Shown piece by piece: positions 7,237 to 16,985 of a stretch of 25,123 nt of DNA. The DNA comes from CAVQMC01 sp963713505 (GTDB lineage: Bacteria; Bacteroidota; Ignavibacteria; Ignavibacteriales; Ignavibacteriaceae), in the NCBI GenBank assembly GCA_963713505.1, contig CAVQMC010000010.1:1-25123 (forward strand), written 5' to 3'. How positions within the stretch are numbered: position 1 is the first letter of the stretch; each line of letters begins with the position of its first letter. Made by a program: the position numbers and the translations under genes. The notes beneath the pieces are model-generated. The model saw nothing but the letters and a program-made list of their open reading frames with translations, did no database searches and was not told the DNA's origin.

Positions 7237-10200
7237 CTAAGCGAAATGTAATGATTTTTTAGGAATCTTTCCTTTAAATGATATTTTGGTTCCTATTCCC
7301 GGGTTTGATTCAACCTCCAAAGAACCGAATAATCTGCGAGCTCTTGACTGCATATTCTGTATACCGTTCCCATGCTGAACTTCAGAAACGTTAAAACCTT
7401 TTCCATCATCCGCCAAAGTTATATCCAGATATACCCAATCAAAATTTATTTCGAGAAAAACCTGTCTGCTTCCGGAATGTTTTAAAGTATTATTCATTGC
7501 CTCTTTAAAGATTAATGTCAAGTGTCTTTTCCATTCCATATTTAATATTGCATGCTGAAAATCTTCTTCCAGACCTTTTACTTGAAATTCTATATCACTA
7601 TCGCTGAAAATATCATCTCCGAAATCTTTAAGTCTTATTAATAATTCATATAAAGATTCTTTTTTAGGATCGATGGCCCAGATAAAATCTTTTGTGCCGT
7701 CATATAACATTTTTGAATTCTCGGAAATTTTATCGAGCAGAGGAAGTGCATCAGTATAAATATCTCCGATCTTTTGTCTTACAATTTCGGTCAGAACAGA
7801 AATTCTAGTAAGGCGGTGTCCCAAATCATCATGAAAATCTAATGCGGTTTTTCTTCTCACTTTTTCAGCTTCATCAGCTCTGGCTTTTGCAATTTCTACT
7901 GCTTTCCTTACTTCATATCGGGTTTTAATTAAGTGTAAAATGTATAAAATAAAAAGTAAAGCAATTACACATAAAGTAATAAACCACCATGTCTGCCAGA
8001 AAGGAGGAAGTATAGTAAACTTTATTCTGGCTAAATTATTGTTCCATTGTCCTTCGCTGTTTGTACTTTTAACAAGGAATATATAATCGCCTGCAGGTAA
8101 ATTGGTATAAGAAGCATCGTTTTTATTTCCGGCTTGAATCCAATCTTCATCAATACCGGTTAACTTGTAAGCATATTTTATTTTATCGGGATTTGTATAA
8201 TCTAATGCTGAAAATTTTATTGAAATAAAATTATTATCGGGACCTAATTCAATATTATCATTTATTGAAAATCGTTTTGATTTCCCGGAAGCATTAAAAG
8301 CTTTAAAGGAAGTTATATAAATTGATGGATCAAATTTGCTGAAGACCAAACTATCCGGATAAAAAGTATTGAATCCGTTTATTCCGCCGAAATATAATTT
8401 GTTGCTGCTGCTTTTATAGTATGAACCTGGTAAAAACTGATTGCTTTGGAGTCCGTCGGATAATGTAAAATTTATGAAAGTCTTTTTATTTAAATCAAAT
8501 TTCGATAATCCCATGTAGGTGCTTATCCAGTATTCATCTTTTTTATTTTCTAAAATTCCGCAGATAATACTATTCGGCAATCCGTCTTTCTCAAAGAAAT
8601 GTTTAAAAGTATTCTCTTTTTGATTAAAAAGATTTAAACCGTTGCTTGTACCAATCCAATAATTATTATTATCATCTTGATAAATAGAATAAACATAATT
8701 ATTACTCAGAGAATTCGGATTATTTAAATTGTTGGTGAAAACATCAAATTTATTTGAACTGCTGCTGTATTTTAATAAACCTCCGTAAGTTCCTATCCAA
8801 ATTTGTTTTGATTTATCCTGATAAATAGTCAGAACAAAATCCTGCTGATGAGAAATAAAATCGGAATTTTCAAAAGAAAAATGTTTAATTGATTTTTCAT
8901 TTATATCATATAAAAATATACCGTTTTGATAAGTGCCGAACCAAAACTTATCTTTGCCGTTAAATAAAATTGAAGTAATTTTATTATTTATTAAATCTTT
9001 TTGGAGTGTTACTTCTTTGGGAAGTGAAATAAACTTTTCTTTTTTTAAATCGAATTTCAGTAAACCTGCATTCGTACCGGCCCATAAGTTATTCTGATTA
9101 TCAATTTCTAGTGAATGAATTAAATTTCTGTTGTCTTTTTGATCTGATTTATTTTTGAAGCTAAAATCTTCTATTAAATTATTTTGAGGGTTGAATTTTT
9201 TTAATCCGCTTAAAGTTCCCAGCCAGATGTTTTTGTTTTCGTCTTCTTTAAAAGCGAAAACCGAATTTTTATTTAACGCCGAAGTATTTCCCGGATCATT
9301 AAAAACAGGTTTAAATAATCTTTCTTTATTAATTAATTTATTTATTCCGGTTTGATATGCGTTTGCCCAAACCACACCTGATTTATCTTCAAACACATTT
9401 AAAATAGAATTTCCGCTTATACTTGATGGATTTTCATTGTTGTGTGTGTATCTTTTATAATTATTTTCTTTAGGATTATATTTTACAAGACCGGCCTGAG
9501 TTCCGATCCATAAATTTTTATTATTTCCTTCATAAATTGAATAAATTACATTTCCGCCGTTTAATTGATCGCCTGAATTTATATCAATCAAACTAAATGT
9601 TGAGTCATTAATAAATTTATTTAAACCGTTATAAGTACCGATCCAAAGATTTCCTTGATTATCTTCATAAATAGATGTAACAGAATTGCTGCTTAAAGAA
9701 GATTTATCGCCCGGTTTATTTTTATAAAATTCCAGTTTATTTTTTGCCGGTAAATATTTTGCTAATCCGTAATCAGTCCCTGCCCAAACATTTCCTTTTT
9801 TATCTGTGTAAACTACTCTTACGGAATTATCTTTTTTAGAAGAAGTGTCTGAAGAATTAACTTTGTAATGTGTGAATTCATTATTATTAAAGTTAAGTTT
9901 ATTTAATCCGCCGGTTTGAGTTCCAAGCCAAATATTCCCGGAATTGTCCTGAGTAATTGACCAGATGATATTATCATTAAGTCCGTATTTATTTTTTGGA
10001 TTATACAAATATCTTGTAAAAGTTCCGGTTAACGGATTAAACTTATTTAATCCGCCTCCCCAAGTACCGACCCAAATATTTCCATTTTTATCTTCGTATA
10101 AAGAGATTACATCATCAAACGAAATTGATGTAGAATCGTTGGGGTCATTTTTATAAACAGTATATTCTCTGCCGTCATATTTTACAAGTCCGTACATTGT

Positions 10201-10377
10201 GCCGAACCACAAAAATCCTTTGCTGCCCTGCATCATACAATAAGTAAGATTTAACGGAACACCTTTTTCTAATGATAGTTTTTCAAATCGCGGATTTTCA
10301 TTTTGAGGTAAGATAGCAGCATTTGCAATTAAAAATAATATTATTAAAAGAAAAGCTTTGTAATGTATTTTTTTCAT
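7237..10377 (-). CDS. Sensor histidine kinase with double beta-propeller
   Basis: A 1046-residue sensor. A signal peptide (about 1-24) precedes a periplasmic region with 14 Reg_prop motifs of the W[IVL]GT..GL.K[FY] type. That count fits two seven-bladed propellers. One Y_Y_Y domain follows (about 700-790, YAYKLTG.DEDW...YTNLPAGDY), then a transmembrane helix (about 794-815). The cytoplasmic part has a HisKA_3-like dimerisation helix with the putative phospho-His849 in LDFHDDLGHRLTRIS, and a HATPase_c domain with N box FKEAMNNTLKHSG (about 957-969), DDGKG (990-994) and GNGIQNM (about 1003). There is no fused receiver or AraC domain, unlike the hybrid two-component systems of gut Bacteroides; the response regulator is the next gene. 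Such sensors often detect carbohydrates or their breakdown products, but the ligand here is not known. Confidence 0.93.
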   Translation of the reverse strand: MKKIHYKAFLLIILFLIANAAILPQNENPRFEKLSLEKGVPLNLTYCMMQGSKGFLWFGTMYGLVKYDGREYTVYKNDPNDSTSISFDDVISLYEDKNGNIWVGTWGGGLNKFNPLTGTFTRYLYNPKNKYGLNDNIIWSITQDNSGNIWLGTQTGGLNKLNFNNNEFTHYKVNSSDTSSKKDNSVRVVYTDKKGNVWAGTDYGLAKYLPAKNKLEFYKNKPGDKSSLSSNSVTSIYEDNQGNLWIGTYNGLNKFINDSTFSLIDINSGDQLNGGNVIYSIYEGNNKNLWIGTQAGLVKYNPKENNYKRYTHNNENPSSISGNSILNVFEDKSGVVWANAYQTGINKLINKERLFKPVFNDPGNTSALNKNSVFAFKEDENKNIWLGTLSGLKKFNPQNNLIEDFSFKNKSDQKDNRNLIHSLEIDNQNNLWAGTNAGLLKFDLKKEKFISLPKEVTLQKDLINNKITSILFNGKDKFWFGTYQNGIFLYDINEKSIKHFSFENSDFISHQQDFVLTIYQDKSKQIWIGTYGGLLKYSSSSNKFDVFTNNLNNPNSLSNNYVYSIYQDDNNNYWIGTSNGLNLFNQKENTFKHFFEKDGLPNSIICGILENKKDEYWISTYMGLSKFDLNKKTFINFTLSDGLQSNQFLPGSYYKSSSNKLYFGGINGFNTFYPDSLVFSKFDPSIYITSFKAFNASGKSKRFSINDNIELGPDNNFISIKFSALDYTNPDKIKYAYKLTGIDEDWIQAGNKNDASYTNLPAGDYIFLVKSTNSEGQWNNNLARIKFTILPPFWQTWWFITLCVIALLFILYILHLIKTRYEVRKAVEIAKARADEAEKVRRKTALDFHDDLGHRLTRISVLTEIVRQKIGDIYTDALPLLDKISENSKMLYDGTKDFIWAIDPKKESLYELLIRLKDFGDDIFSDSDIEFQVKGLEEDFQHAILNMEWKRHLTLIFKEAMNNTLKHSGSRQVFLEINFDWVYLDITLADDGKGFNVSEVQHGNGIQNMQSRARRLFGSLEVESNPGIGTKISFKGKIPKKSLHFA

Positions 10378-10457
10378 CTTAAGACTGAGAGTTTACTGAT
10401 TATAGTTTAAAATTTCGGAACATAAAAATAAACTTTATTTCACTCAAACGAATCACT

Positions 10458-10469
10458 CAATTTGGGGGA
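10458..10469 (-). promoter_or_regulatory. Candidate operator, copy 2
   Basis: The plus strand reads CAATTTGGGGGA, 81 nt upstream of the sensor kinase ATG (minus strand) and 113 nt upstream of the acyl-CoA ligase ATG (plus strand). It matches the 6525-6536 copy at 11 of 12 positions. An 8-bp direct repeat, TCACTCAA (10440-10447 and 10453-10460), overlaps it. Being in a divergent region, it could control either gene. The shared orientation with copy 1 favours the kinase. The role is inferred. Confidence 0.35.
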
Positions 10470-10581
10470 GTAATTAATAATGACACTTAAATATATGAAT
10501 TAATAAAGCAAAATTTGAGTAATTTTCCAAAGAAACTCTTAAGTTTACAAAGATAATTTTTTTAGATTAAGGGGTTATTGT

Positions 10582-12636
10582 ATGCAAAAAATTTTTGAAA
10601 AGTATTTTTATCCTAATTCTGTATGCATTGTTGGCGCCTCAACAAAAAAAGGAAATTTAGGTTACGAATTAACAAATTCTATAGTTAATTATGGTTACAC
10701 GGGAAAACTTCTTCCCGTAAATCCAAAAGCAGATGAAATTTTCGGATTTAAATGTTATAAAAGCATTCCCGAAATTAAAGAAGAAATTGATCTTGCAATT
10801 GTAATGGTTCCCAAAAAGTTTGTAGTAGAATCTATTCAGCAGTTGCTTGATAAAAATGTTAAATCCATAATTTTAATTACTGCCGGATTTAAAGAAACCG
10901 GAAAGACCGGGGAAGAGGCAGAAAAAAGAATCGTTGAACAGGTTAAAAATGCCGGCGCAAGATTAGTTGGTCCTAACTGTATGGGAATTATCAATACAGC
11001 CGGATCAATAAAATTAAATGCAACATTTGTAGCGGAAAAACCTGAAAACGGTACAACTGCATTTTTATCGCAGAGCGGAGCAATAGGTGCGGCAGTTTTA
11101 AATTCTCTTAGAGAAACTGATATTAGATTTTCACATTTTATCAGTGTTGGAAACAAAGCCGACATCTGCGAAAATGATTTGCTGGAATACTGGGAAAATG
11201 ATAACAACATCGGAGTTATAACTTTATACCTGGAAAGTTTTGTGAACGGCGAAGCTTTTATAGATTTCTTTATAAAGAATAAAATTAAAAAACCTGTTAT
11301 AATTCTTAAAGCCGGCAGAACTTCCAGCGGTATTAAAGCGGCATCTTCTCACACAGGAGCTTTAGGAAGCAGCGATAAAGTAGTTGATTCTGTTTTAAAA
11401 CAATTTGGAATTATAAGAGCAGATACTTTAAATGATCTTTTTAATTCTGCAAAAGGTTTTGAAAACTTTCCGCTTCCAAAAGGAAATAAAGTCGCGGTTG
11501 TAACAAACGCAGGCGGTCCTGCAATTTTAACAGTTGATTCATTAGAAAAAAACGGACTCACACTTGCTAATATTTCCGACAAAACAAAAGAAGAGTTAAG
11601 AAAAATTGTTCATCCGGAAGGAAGTGTAAATAATCCTGTCGATTTGCTTCCCGGAGGCGACGCCGAAACTTATAAAAGAGTAAATGAATTGCTTGTTGAA
11701 GATTCCGGTGTTGATGCTGTTATTTCTGTATTTGTTGAACCGGTTATGGTAAAAGCATTGCCGGTTATTGAAAATATAAATTCTATTAAATCCGATAAAC
11801 CAATATTTCAAATCGTAATGCCTTTACCCGAATTTTGGGAAGAGTACAGGCATAATTCAAAAACAAAAAGACCGTTATTAAGAAATCCTGAAGATGCTTC
11901 CGTTGTTATTTCTAATTTATTGCAATATTCAAAAAACCATTTAAAAACAAGATTAACAAAAATTTCTTTAACAAAGTTTGATTCAATTTTTAAAGATAGA
12001 AACAGACTTTTGACTCAAGAAGAAATTCAAATTTTTGCTAAAGATTATAAAATTCCTGTAATAGAAAATTTATTGGTTAATTTTGATGATATAAAAAATG
12101 TTAATCCGGATTTTCCAATAGTTCTAAAAGCAGTCGGAGAAAAAATTGTTCATAAATCAGATTTGAATGGAGTAATTCTTAATATAAAAAATAAAGAAGA
12201 ATTAGCCGCTGAATCTGAAAAGATGCTGAAAGAATTTAAAGCCAAAAATATTGAGATAGATAAATTTTTAATTCAGCCTTTTGTTGATCCGAAATTTGAA
12301 TTGTTAATCGGCGGATTCAGGGATCCGAGTTTCGGTCCGATGGTTATGTTCGGTTCAGGCGGAAAATACGTTGAGTTTCTGCAGGATACAACAATGCGTT
12401 CCGCATTTTTATCTGATTCGGATATAGTGGAAATGATAAATGGAACTAAAATTGGTAAAATTATTCAAGGTGTAAGAGGAGAAAAATCGATTGATCTTGA
12501 AATTGTAAAAAACGGAATAAGATCTGTTGCACAAATGATGCTTGATAATGATGAAATTTCCGAATGCGATTTAAATCCTTTATTAGTGGATAAGAACAAC
12601 AGGGCTTTTGCTGTTGATGTGAGAATAAAAATTTAA
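10582..12636 (+). CDS. ADP-forming acetate/acyl-CoA ligase, alpha-beta fusion
   Basis: A 684-residue single-chain NDP-forming acyl-CoA synthetase. It catalyses acyl-CoA + ADP + Pi to acid + CoA + ATP, giving substrate-level ATP during fermentation, and can run in reverse for acid activation. Domains in order are CoA_binding_2 (about 8-130, CIVGAS...LLPVNPKA), the succinyl-CoA-ligase-like flavodoxin region (about 150-290), with the phosphohistidine His257 in ASSHTGALGSSD, a second ligase-CoA region (about 300-450) and a C-terminal ATP-grasp_5 domain (about 470-684, PIVLKAVG...HKSDLNGV, then LIQPFVDPKFELLIGG). No GNAT acetyltransferase domain is fused. AAGGGG lies 6 nt before the ATG. The acyl substrate is not decided by sequence. 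With tryptophanase in the same window, a role in peptide and amino acid fermentation is a reasonable guess. Confidence 0.9.
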   Translation: MQKIFEKYFYPNSVCIVGASTKKGNLGYELTNSIVNYGYTGKLLPVNPKADEIFGFKCYKSIPEIKEEIDLAIVMVPKKFVVESIQQLLDKNVKSIILITAGFKETGKTGEEAEKRIVEQVKNAGARLVGPNCMGIINTAGSIKLNATFVAEKPENGTTAFLSQSGAIGAAVLNSLRETDIRFSHFISVGNKADICENDLLEYWENDNNIGVITLYLESFVNGEAFIDFFIKNKIKKPVIILKAGRTSSGIKAASSHTGALGSSDKVVDSVLKQFGIIRADTLNDLFNSAKGFENFPLPKGNKVAVVTNAGGPAILTVDSLEKNGLTLANISDKTKEELRKIVHPEGSVNNPVDLLPGGDAETYKRVNELLVEDSGVDAVISVFVEPVMVKALPVIENINSIKSDKPIFQIVMPLPEFWEEYRHNSKTKRPLLRNPEDASVVISNLLQYSKNHLKTRLTKISLTKFDSIFKDRNRLLTQEEIQIFAKDYKIPVIENLLVNFDDIKNVNPDFPIVLKAVGEKIVHKSDLNGVILNIKNKEELAAESEKMLKEFKAKNIEIDKFLIQPFVDPKFELLIGGFRDPSFGPMVMFGSGGKYVEFLQDTTMRSAFLSDSDIVEMINGTKIGKIIQGVRGEKSIDLEIVKNGIRSVAQMMLDNDEISECDLNPLLVDKNNRAFAVDVRIKI

Positions 12637-12656
12637 ATTGAAAATAATTTTTTAAT

Positions 12657-12764
12657 AAGTGTTCTATCTGAAAATATTTAATGTAAATTTGACTTCTGTA
12701 CAATTTACGATTGACAATTATCTGCTGACAACTAACAAATCATCCCTTTTCACATAGAACACTT
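12657..12764. repeat. Spaced inverted repeat flanking degenerate heptamer repeats
   Basis: The perfect arms AAGTGTTCTAT (12657-12667) and ATAGAACACTT (12754-12764) flank 86 nt. The right arm lies inside the last codons of the K+ channel gene. Between them, 12700-12741 can be cut into six 7-nt units (ACAATTT, ACGATTG, ACAATTA, TCTGCTG, ACAACTA, ACAAATC), a degenerate heptad pattern. Lying between two converging genes, it may help end transcription from both sides, or be the remnant of a short repeat family. Confidence 0.4.
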
Positions 12765-13738
12765 AATTTATTTAAATTTTTTGTATCGCCAATTGCAATT
12801 AACTTGTCGTTGCCTTCAATTTTAGTAGATGAAGTCGGGTTGTAAATAAACTTGCCGCTTTCTTTTTTAATTGATACAACAATAATGTTTAGTTCTTTTC
12901 TAATTGGAACTTCTGCTAATGTTTTATCAACCATTTGAGAATTGGGGCTAACGACAACCTCTTCAATGTTTAATTCAACATTTGTTTCCCTTGCAACACT
13001 GTCAATAAATTCAATAACTCCAGGTCTTAAAAGAAGCGCCGCCATTCTGGTTCCGCCGATTTCGTAAGGCTTTACAACTCTGTCAGCGCCGGCTTTTTTT
13101 AATTTTGATTCGGTTTCTTCTTCAACAGCTCTGGCTACAGTATATATTTTCGGATTTAGTACTTTAGCGGAAAGAGTCGCAAATACATTTTCAGCATCGG
13201 AAGATAAAACAGCCACCAAACCTTTTGCTTTTTTCACACCGGCTTTCAGCAGAACATCGTCGCTGGTTGCATCTCCGTTTACAAATAAAATTCCCAGCTC
13301 AATAAGTTTATCTATTTTTGTAGATTCATTTTCTATAACAATAAAATGTACTTTTGCAGACTGAAGTTCTTCGCATATATATCTTCCCATTCTGCCGTAT
13401 CCGCATACAATATAATGGCCTTCTATTTCTTCCAGTTTTTTACTCATTCTCCTTCTCCTGAATAATTGAGTTTCAAAAACAAGTTGTACCGCACGTCCGC
13501 CGGTATAGGCAATTGTACCAACTCCGAAAATGATCAGAAAGATTGTAAACAATCTTCCCGTTTCTGAAAGCGGCTCAACTTCTTTAAAACCTGTTGTAGA
13601 AATTGTTATAATTGTCATGTAAATGGAATCAATAAAATTCCATTTTTCTATCAGCATAAATCCAAGTGTGCCGATTACGATAGTAAATAATAAAAGTGCA
13701 AGTCCAAGCTGTAATTGTATAATTGTTCGTCTAAACAT
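12740..13738 (-). CDS. Potassium channel protein with RCK (TrkA-N/TrkA-C) domains
   Basis: A 332-residue two-helix K+ channel with a regulator domain, in the MthK/Kch style. TM1 is about residues 10-30 and TM2 about 62-88, with the pore loop between them. The selectivity filter position reads T48-T-G-F-K52 (ITISTTGFKEVEPLS) where TVGYG would be canonical: Tyr is replaced by Phe, and the last Gly by Lys. The RCK domain (about 107-230) has the Rossmann motif CGYGRMG (112-118), Glu136 at the end of strand 2 (VIENES) and GDAT (about 154-157). A TrkA_C domain (about 250-332) follows. It should form a tetramer in the inner membrane and be gated by a nucleotide or ion bound at the RCK ring. Filter variants of this type occur in related bacterial channels, so true K+ selectivity is uncertain. 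Confidence 0.88.
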   Translation of the reverse strand: MFRRTIIQLQLGLALLLFTIVIGTLGFMLIEKWNFIDSIYMTIITISTTGFKEVEPLSETGRLFTIFLIIFGVGTIAYTGGRAVQLVFETQLFRRRRMSKKLEEIEGHYIVCGYGRMGRYICEELQSAKVHFIVIENESTKIDKLIELGILFVNGDATSDDVLLKAGVKKAKGLVAVLSSDAENVFATLSAKVLNPKIYTVARAVEEETESKLKKAGADRVVKPYEIGGTRMAALLLRPGVIEFIDSVARETNVELNIEEVVVSPNSQMVDKTLAEVPIRKELNIIVVSIKKESGKFIYNPTSSTKIEGNDKLIAIGDTKNLNKLSVLCEKG

Positions 13739-13871
13739 ACATGATGCAAATATTTATTAAATTCTAACCTATTAAATTAAAATAAGCAATTAGCAAAAAA
13801 CAAATTGTAAATGTATATTTGTTTAATACTAATCGTTTTTTAATTTATACTAAGATCATCTTATTAATTAT

Positions 13872-14417
13872 ATGAAAAAAAATATTTTATTGTTATGTAT
13901 TTTCGGGTTTACAATTTTTCTCCAGGGTTGTTTAGTGTTTAATACTGTTTCTTATGTTATTAACATTGACGAATCCGGGAAGGGAATTGTGGATGTTTAC
14001 GTTCATGATATTAAATCTAATGCTGACAGTTCAGCAGAATTTAATAAGGACAAAGATAATTTATTTGACTATCTATTAAAAAGCGAAGATTTTGTCGATA
14101 AAATGAAGGAGGAAGGTAAATTTATTACTTCCAGAAAGCTGCTTTTGAATAACGGTAATTTGGATGCTAATATTACTTATACTTTTGATGATATTAATAA
14201 TGTTGAAAATATCAGAAAAGATAAAGACTTTTACTATTTAACTTTAGATCAGCAGGACAGCGTTGTTTCTACAAACGGTCAGGTAATTAAAACTGCCGAG
14301 CATAAAAGAATTTTATGGGAAAGCAGTATGAAGACTTTAAAGTTCCAAATGTTTTCTAATGCAATGACCGATACGTCATATAAATCTTTAAATGAATATT
14401 ATAAGGAGGAAGAATAA
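13872..14417 (+). CDS. Lipoprotein, unknown function
   Basis: A 181-residue protein with a clear lipoprotein signal: MKKN, a hydrophobic core, and the lipobox LQGC with Cys20 as the lipidated residue. The mature part begins with a beta-rich stretch (VSYVINIDESGKGIVDVYVHDI), followed by a charged helical region and a second TYTFDDINNVENI segment. It resembles the small lipoproteins of Bacteroidota-like bacteria that carry a 'x-V-x-I-D-x-x-G-x-G' opening, but I recognise no named family. Residue +2 after the Cys is Leu, which gives no inner-membrane retention signal. The start is set by the signal peptide. It lies 56 nt upstream of priA on the same strand; the pairing may be chance. Confidence 0.75.
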   Translation: MKKNILLLCIFGFTIFLQGCLVFNTVSYVINIDESGKGIVDVYVHDIKSNADSSAEFNKDKDNLFDYLLKSEDFVDKMKEEGKFITSRKLLLNNGNLDANITYTFDDINNVENIRKDKDFYYLTLDQQDSVVSTNGQVIKTAEHKRILWESSMKTLKFQMFSNAMTDTSYKSLNEYYKEEE

Positions 14418-14473
14418 ATCTATAGTTTTCTTTCCAGCTAAACTATTAATTATATCTTAAATTTAATTACAAA

Positions 14474-16940
14474 ATGTTTGTCGAATTAGTTTTCCCGCTT
14501 CCATTCAGAAACACTTTTACCTATTCTGTTCCGAGCGAATTACAGCAGTTTGTTAAAACCGGAGTGAGAGCTGTTGCGCCGTTTGGGAAAAGAACGCTTA
14601 CGGGTTTTGTAATTAAAACTTCAAACAAAACAGATGTAAAAGAAGAAATAAAACCTATAAATGATATAATTGACAACACCCCGATTTTTAACAGCAAAAG
14701 TTTAAAATTTTATGAATGGCTTTCCGAATATTATTTATCTTCATTAGGTGAAGCTTTAAAGCTTGCTGTTCCGTATGGAACTGATATTGAATCAAAAAGA
14801 AAAATAATTATTGATAAAGATTATTGCGAAAAATTAATTGAAAAGGAAAAAGGAAAAGATACTTTAAAAGTTAAAATCCTAAATGAATTAAAAGAAAGAG
14901 ACGAAATCAATTTTTCATATCTGCAAAAACTTGTTAGAAAAAAGAATATTTATTCTTCGGTAAGAAATCTGGAAGATGAAGGAGCAATAACTGTTCTTAA
15001 TGAAATAGGCGAAGCAAAAGTAAAAGTTAAAAAAGAAAAATATGTAAAAATTGCAAAATCAATTGCAGAAATTTATTCGGCATTTCCCGAACTTGAAAGC
15101 CGTTCGCCAAAACAAGTTAAAATTGTTTTGGAATTAGTTTCATTAAAAAACAAACCTGTTCCGTTATCTTATTTATTAAAGAAAACCGAATCTTCTAAAT
15201 CTTCTATCGATTCTCTTGAAAGTAAAGGATTAATTGAAGTTTATGAAAAAGAAATTGACAGAAGATACAATGAAGTTTATAAGGAAAAACATAATGAATT
15301 TGTCCTAACAAAAAAACAAAAAGAAATTGTAGATGATGTTTCGAAATTTATTGATCCTTTTGAATTTAAATCTTATTTGCTGCATGGAGTTACTGGAAGC
15401 GGAAAAACCCAAGTTTATATTGAATTAGTAAAAAAGGTTCTTGATAAAGGGAAAAACGCATTAATACTTGTTCCGGAAATTTCATTAACCCCTCAAATTA
15501 CTTCAAGGATGTTTAATAACTTTGGTGATCTTGTAACGGTTATTCACAGCAGAATGTCGCTCGGTGAAAGATATGATTCATGGAGAAGAGTTTTAAATGG
15601 AAAATCAAAAGTTGTAGTCGGAGCGCGTTCTGCTTTATTCGCTCCGCTTAAAAACATTGGAATAATTGTGGTTGATGAAGAACATGATTCTAGCTATAAA
15701 CAATTTGATTCGGTGCCGAGGTATAATGCAAGAGATTCCGCAATTAAACTTGCTCAAATTTATAATTGTCCGGTTCTTTTGGGTTCGGCAACACCATCAA
15801 TTGAAAGTATGTATAATGCTCTGAATAAAAAATATGAACTGCTGACACTTCCGGAAAGAATTGACAATGCAAAACTTCCTTCCATTAAACTTATTAATAT
15901 TTCCATCGAAAGAAAAAATAAAAAGATGGAAAATGTTTTTTCACAGTTGTTGTTAAAACATATTGAAGACAGACTGAGTAAAAAAGAAGGCATTATTATT
16001 CTTCAAAATAGAAGAGGATTTTCGACGAATATTTATTGCGAGGATTGCGGGGAAGTTGAAGTTTGCGATAATTGTTCAGTTCCGATGGTTTATCATATAA
16101 ATAAAAATATTCTTCAATGTCATTACTGCGGATTAACTAAAAAAGTACCTAATGCATGTACAAATTGCGGTTCACTTTCAATTAAATATTTCGGAACAGG
16201 AACCGAAAGAGTTGAAGATGAATTGGATTTTTATTTTCCGAAAGCTAAAATAAAAAGGATTGATTCCGATTCTGTTAACCGGAAATCATTTTTAAGCAAA
16301 ACTTTAAATGAATTCGGGAAAGGCGAAATAGATATTCTGGTCGGAACTCAAATGGTTTCCAAGGGATTGGATTTTTCAAGAGTTACTTTAGTCGGAGTAA
16401 TTTCTGCAGAAACAACTTTATGGCTGCCGGATTTTCGTGCCGATGAAAGAACTTTTCAATTATTAACTCAAGTTTCCGGAAGAGCAGGCAGAAGCAAAGT
16501 TGAAGGAGAAGTCATTATTCAAACACAAAATGAAAAGCACTTTACACTCCAGAAAGTTTTAATGAACGATTACGACGGATTTTATCAAAAAGAAATTTTC
16601 GACACGACAAAAATTAGGTTATCCTCCTTTTACAAGATTATGTTTAGTGGAAGTAAAAGATACAAATGAACAAAAAGCACGCGGAGCAATAAACGATTTT
16701 TATAAATATTTGGTCCAATATAAAAAGTGGTTGAAAATAAGCGAACCGACGACTGCAATTATTGCAAGATTAAAAGGCTTTTACAGATTTCAAATTTTAA
16801 TTAAAAGTTTAAAGGAAGTTGATCCGGGCGGAGCAATTTTAAGAAAAGCAATTATAAATTCTTTTACTGAATTTAATAGAAGATCAAGATATAAAGATAT
16901 AAAACTTTTTTATGATGTTGATCCGCAGAGTATTATGTAG
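14474..16940 (+). CDS. priA: Primosomal protein N' (replication restart helicase PriA), one frame break
   Basis: PriA is the 3'-to-5' helicase that recognises stalled forks and reloads the replisome. The 3' DNA-binding domain starts at VELVFPLPFRNTFTYSVP. The helicase core has Walker A GVTGSGKT (about 305-312), the DEEH box (about 401-404), GSATPSIES and QVSGRAGR. An eight-cysteine zinc insert follows, with the pairs CEDC, CDNC, CHYC and CTNC. The first frame stops at 16669, but the C-terminal domain continues one base later from YPPFTRLCLVEV (16620 onward) to TAG 16938-16940. One extra base near 16618-16620 explains this. The repaired length is 822 residues, normal for the family. priA is rarely lost and both halves are conserved, so a sequence error is the likely cause. 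A terminator follows at once. Confidence 0.93.
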
Positions 16941-16947
16941 TTAAAAT

Positions 16948-16976
16948 AAAAACCCGGCTTATTAAACCGGGTTTTT
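16948..16976. terminator. Bidirectional Rho-independent terminator
   Basis: AAAAACCCGG (16948-16957) pairs perfectly with CCGGGTTTTT (16967-16976) around a 9-nt loop. It gives a T-run on the plus strand and, from the complementary A-run, on the minus strand. It sits 8 nt past the priA stop and 9 nt before the stop of the converging Yip1-family gene, so it should end both transcripts. Confidence 0.92.
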
Positions 16977-16985
16977 TAGTTTAAA

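Noticed and set aside
10836..11210. 124-residue open frame opposite the acyl-CoA ligase
   Set aside because: Antisense to a conserved, intact enzyme; no RBS or recognisable motif.
16600..16669. Programmed ribosomal frameshift in priA
   Set aside because: There is no slippery heptamer with a downstream structure at the junction, and similar +1 breaks occur in six other unrelated genes.
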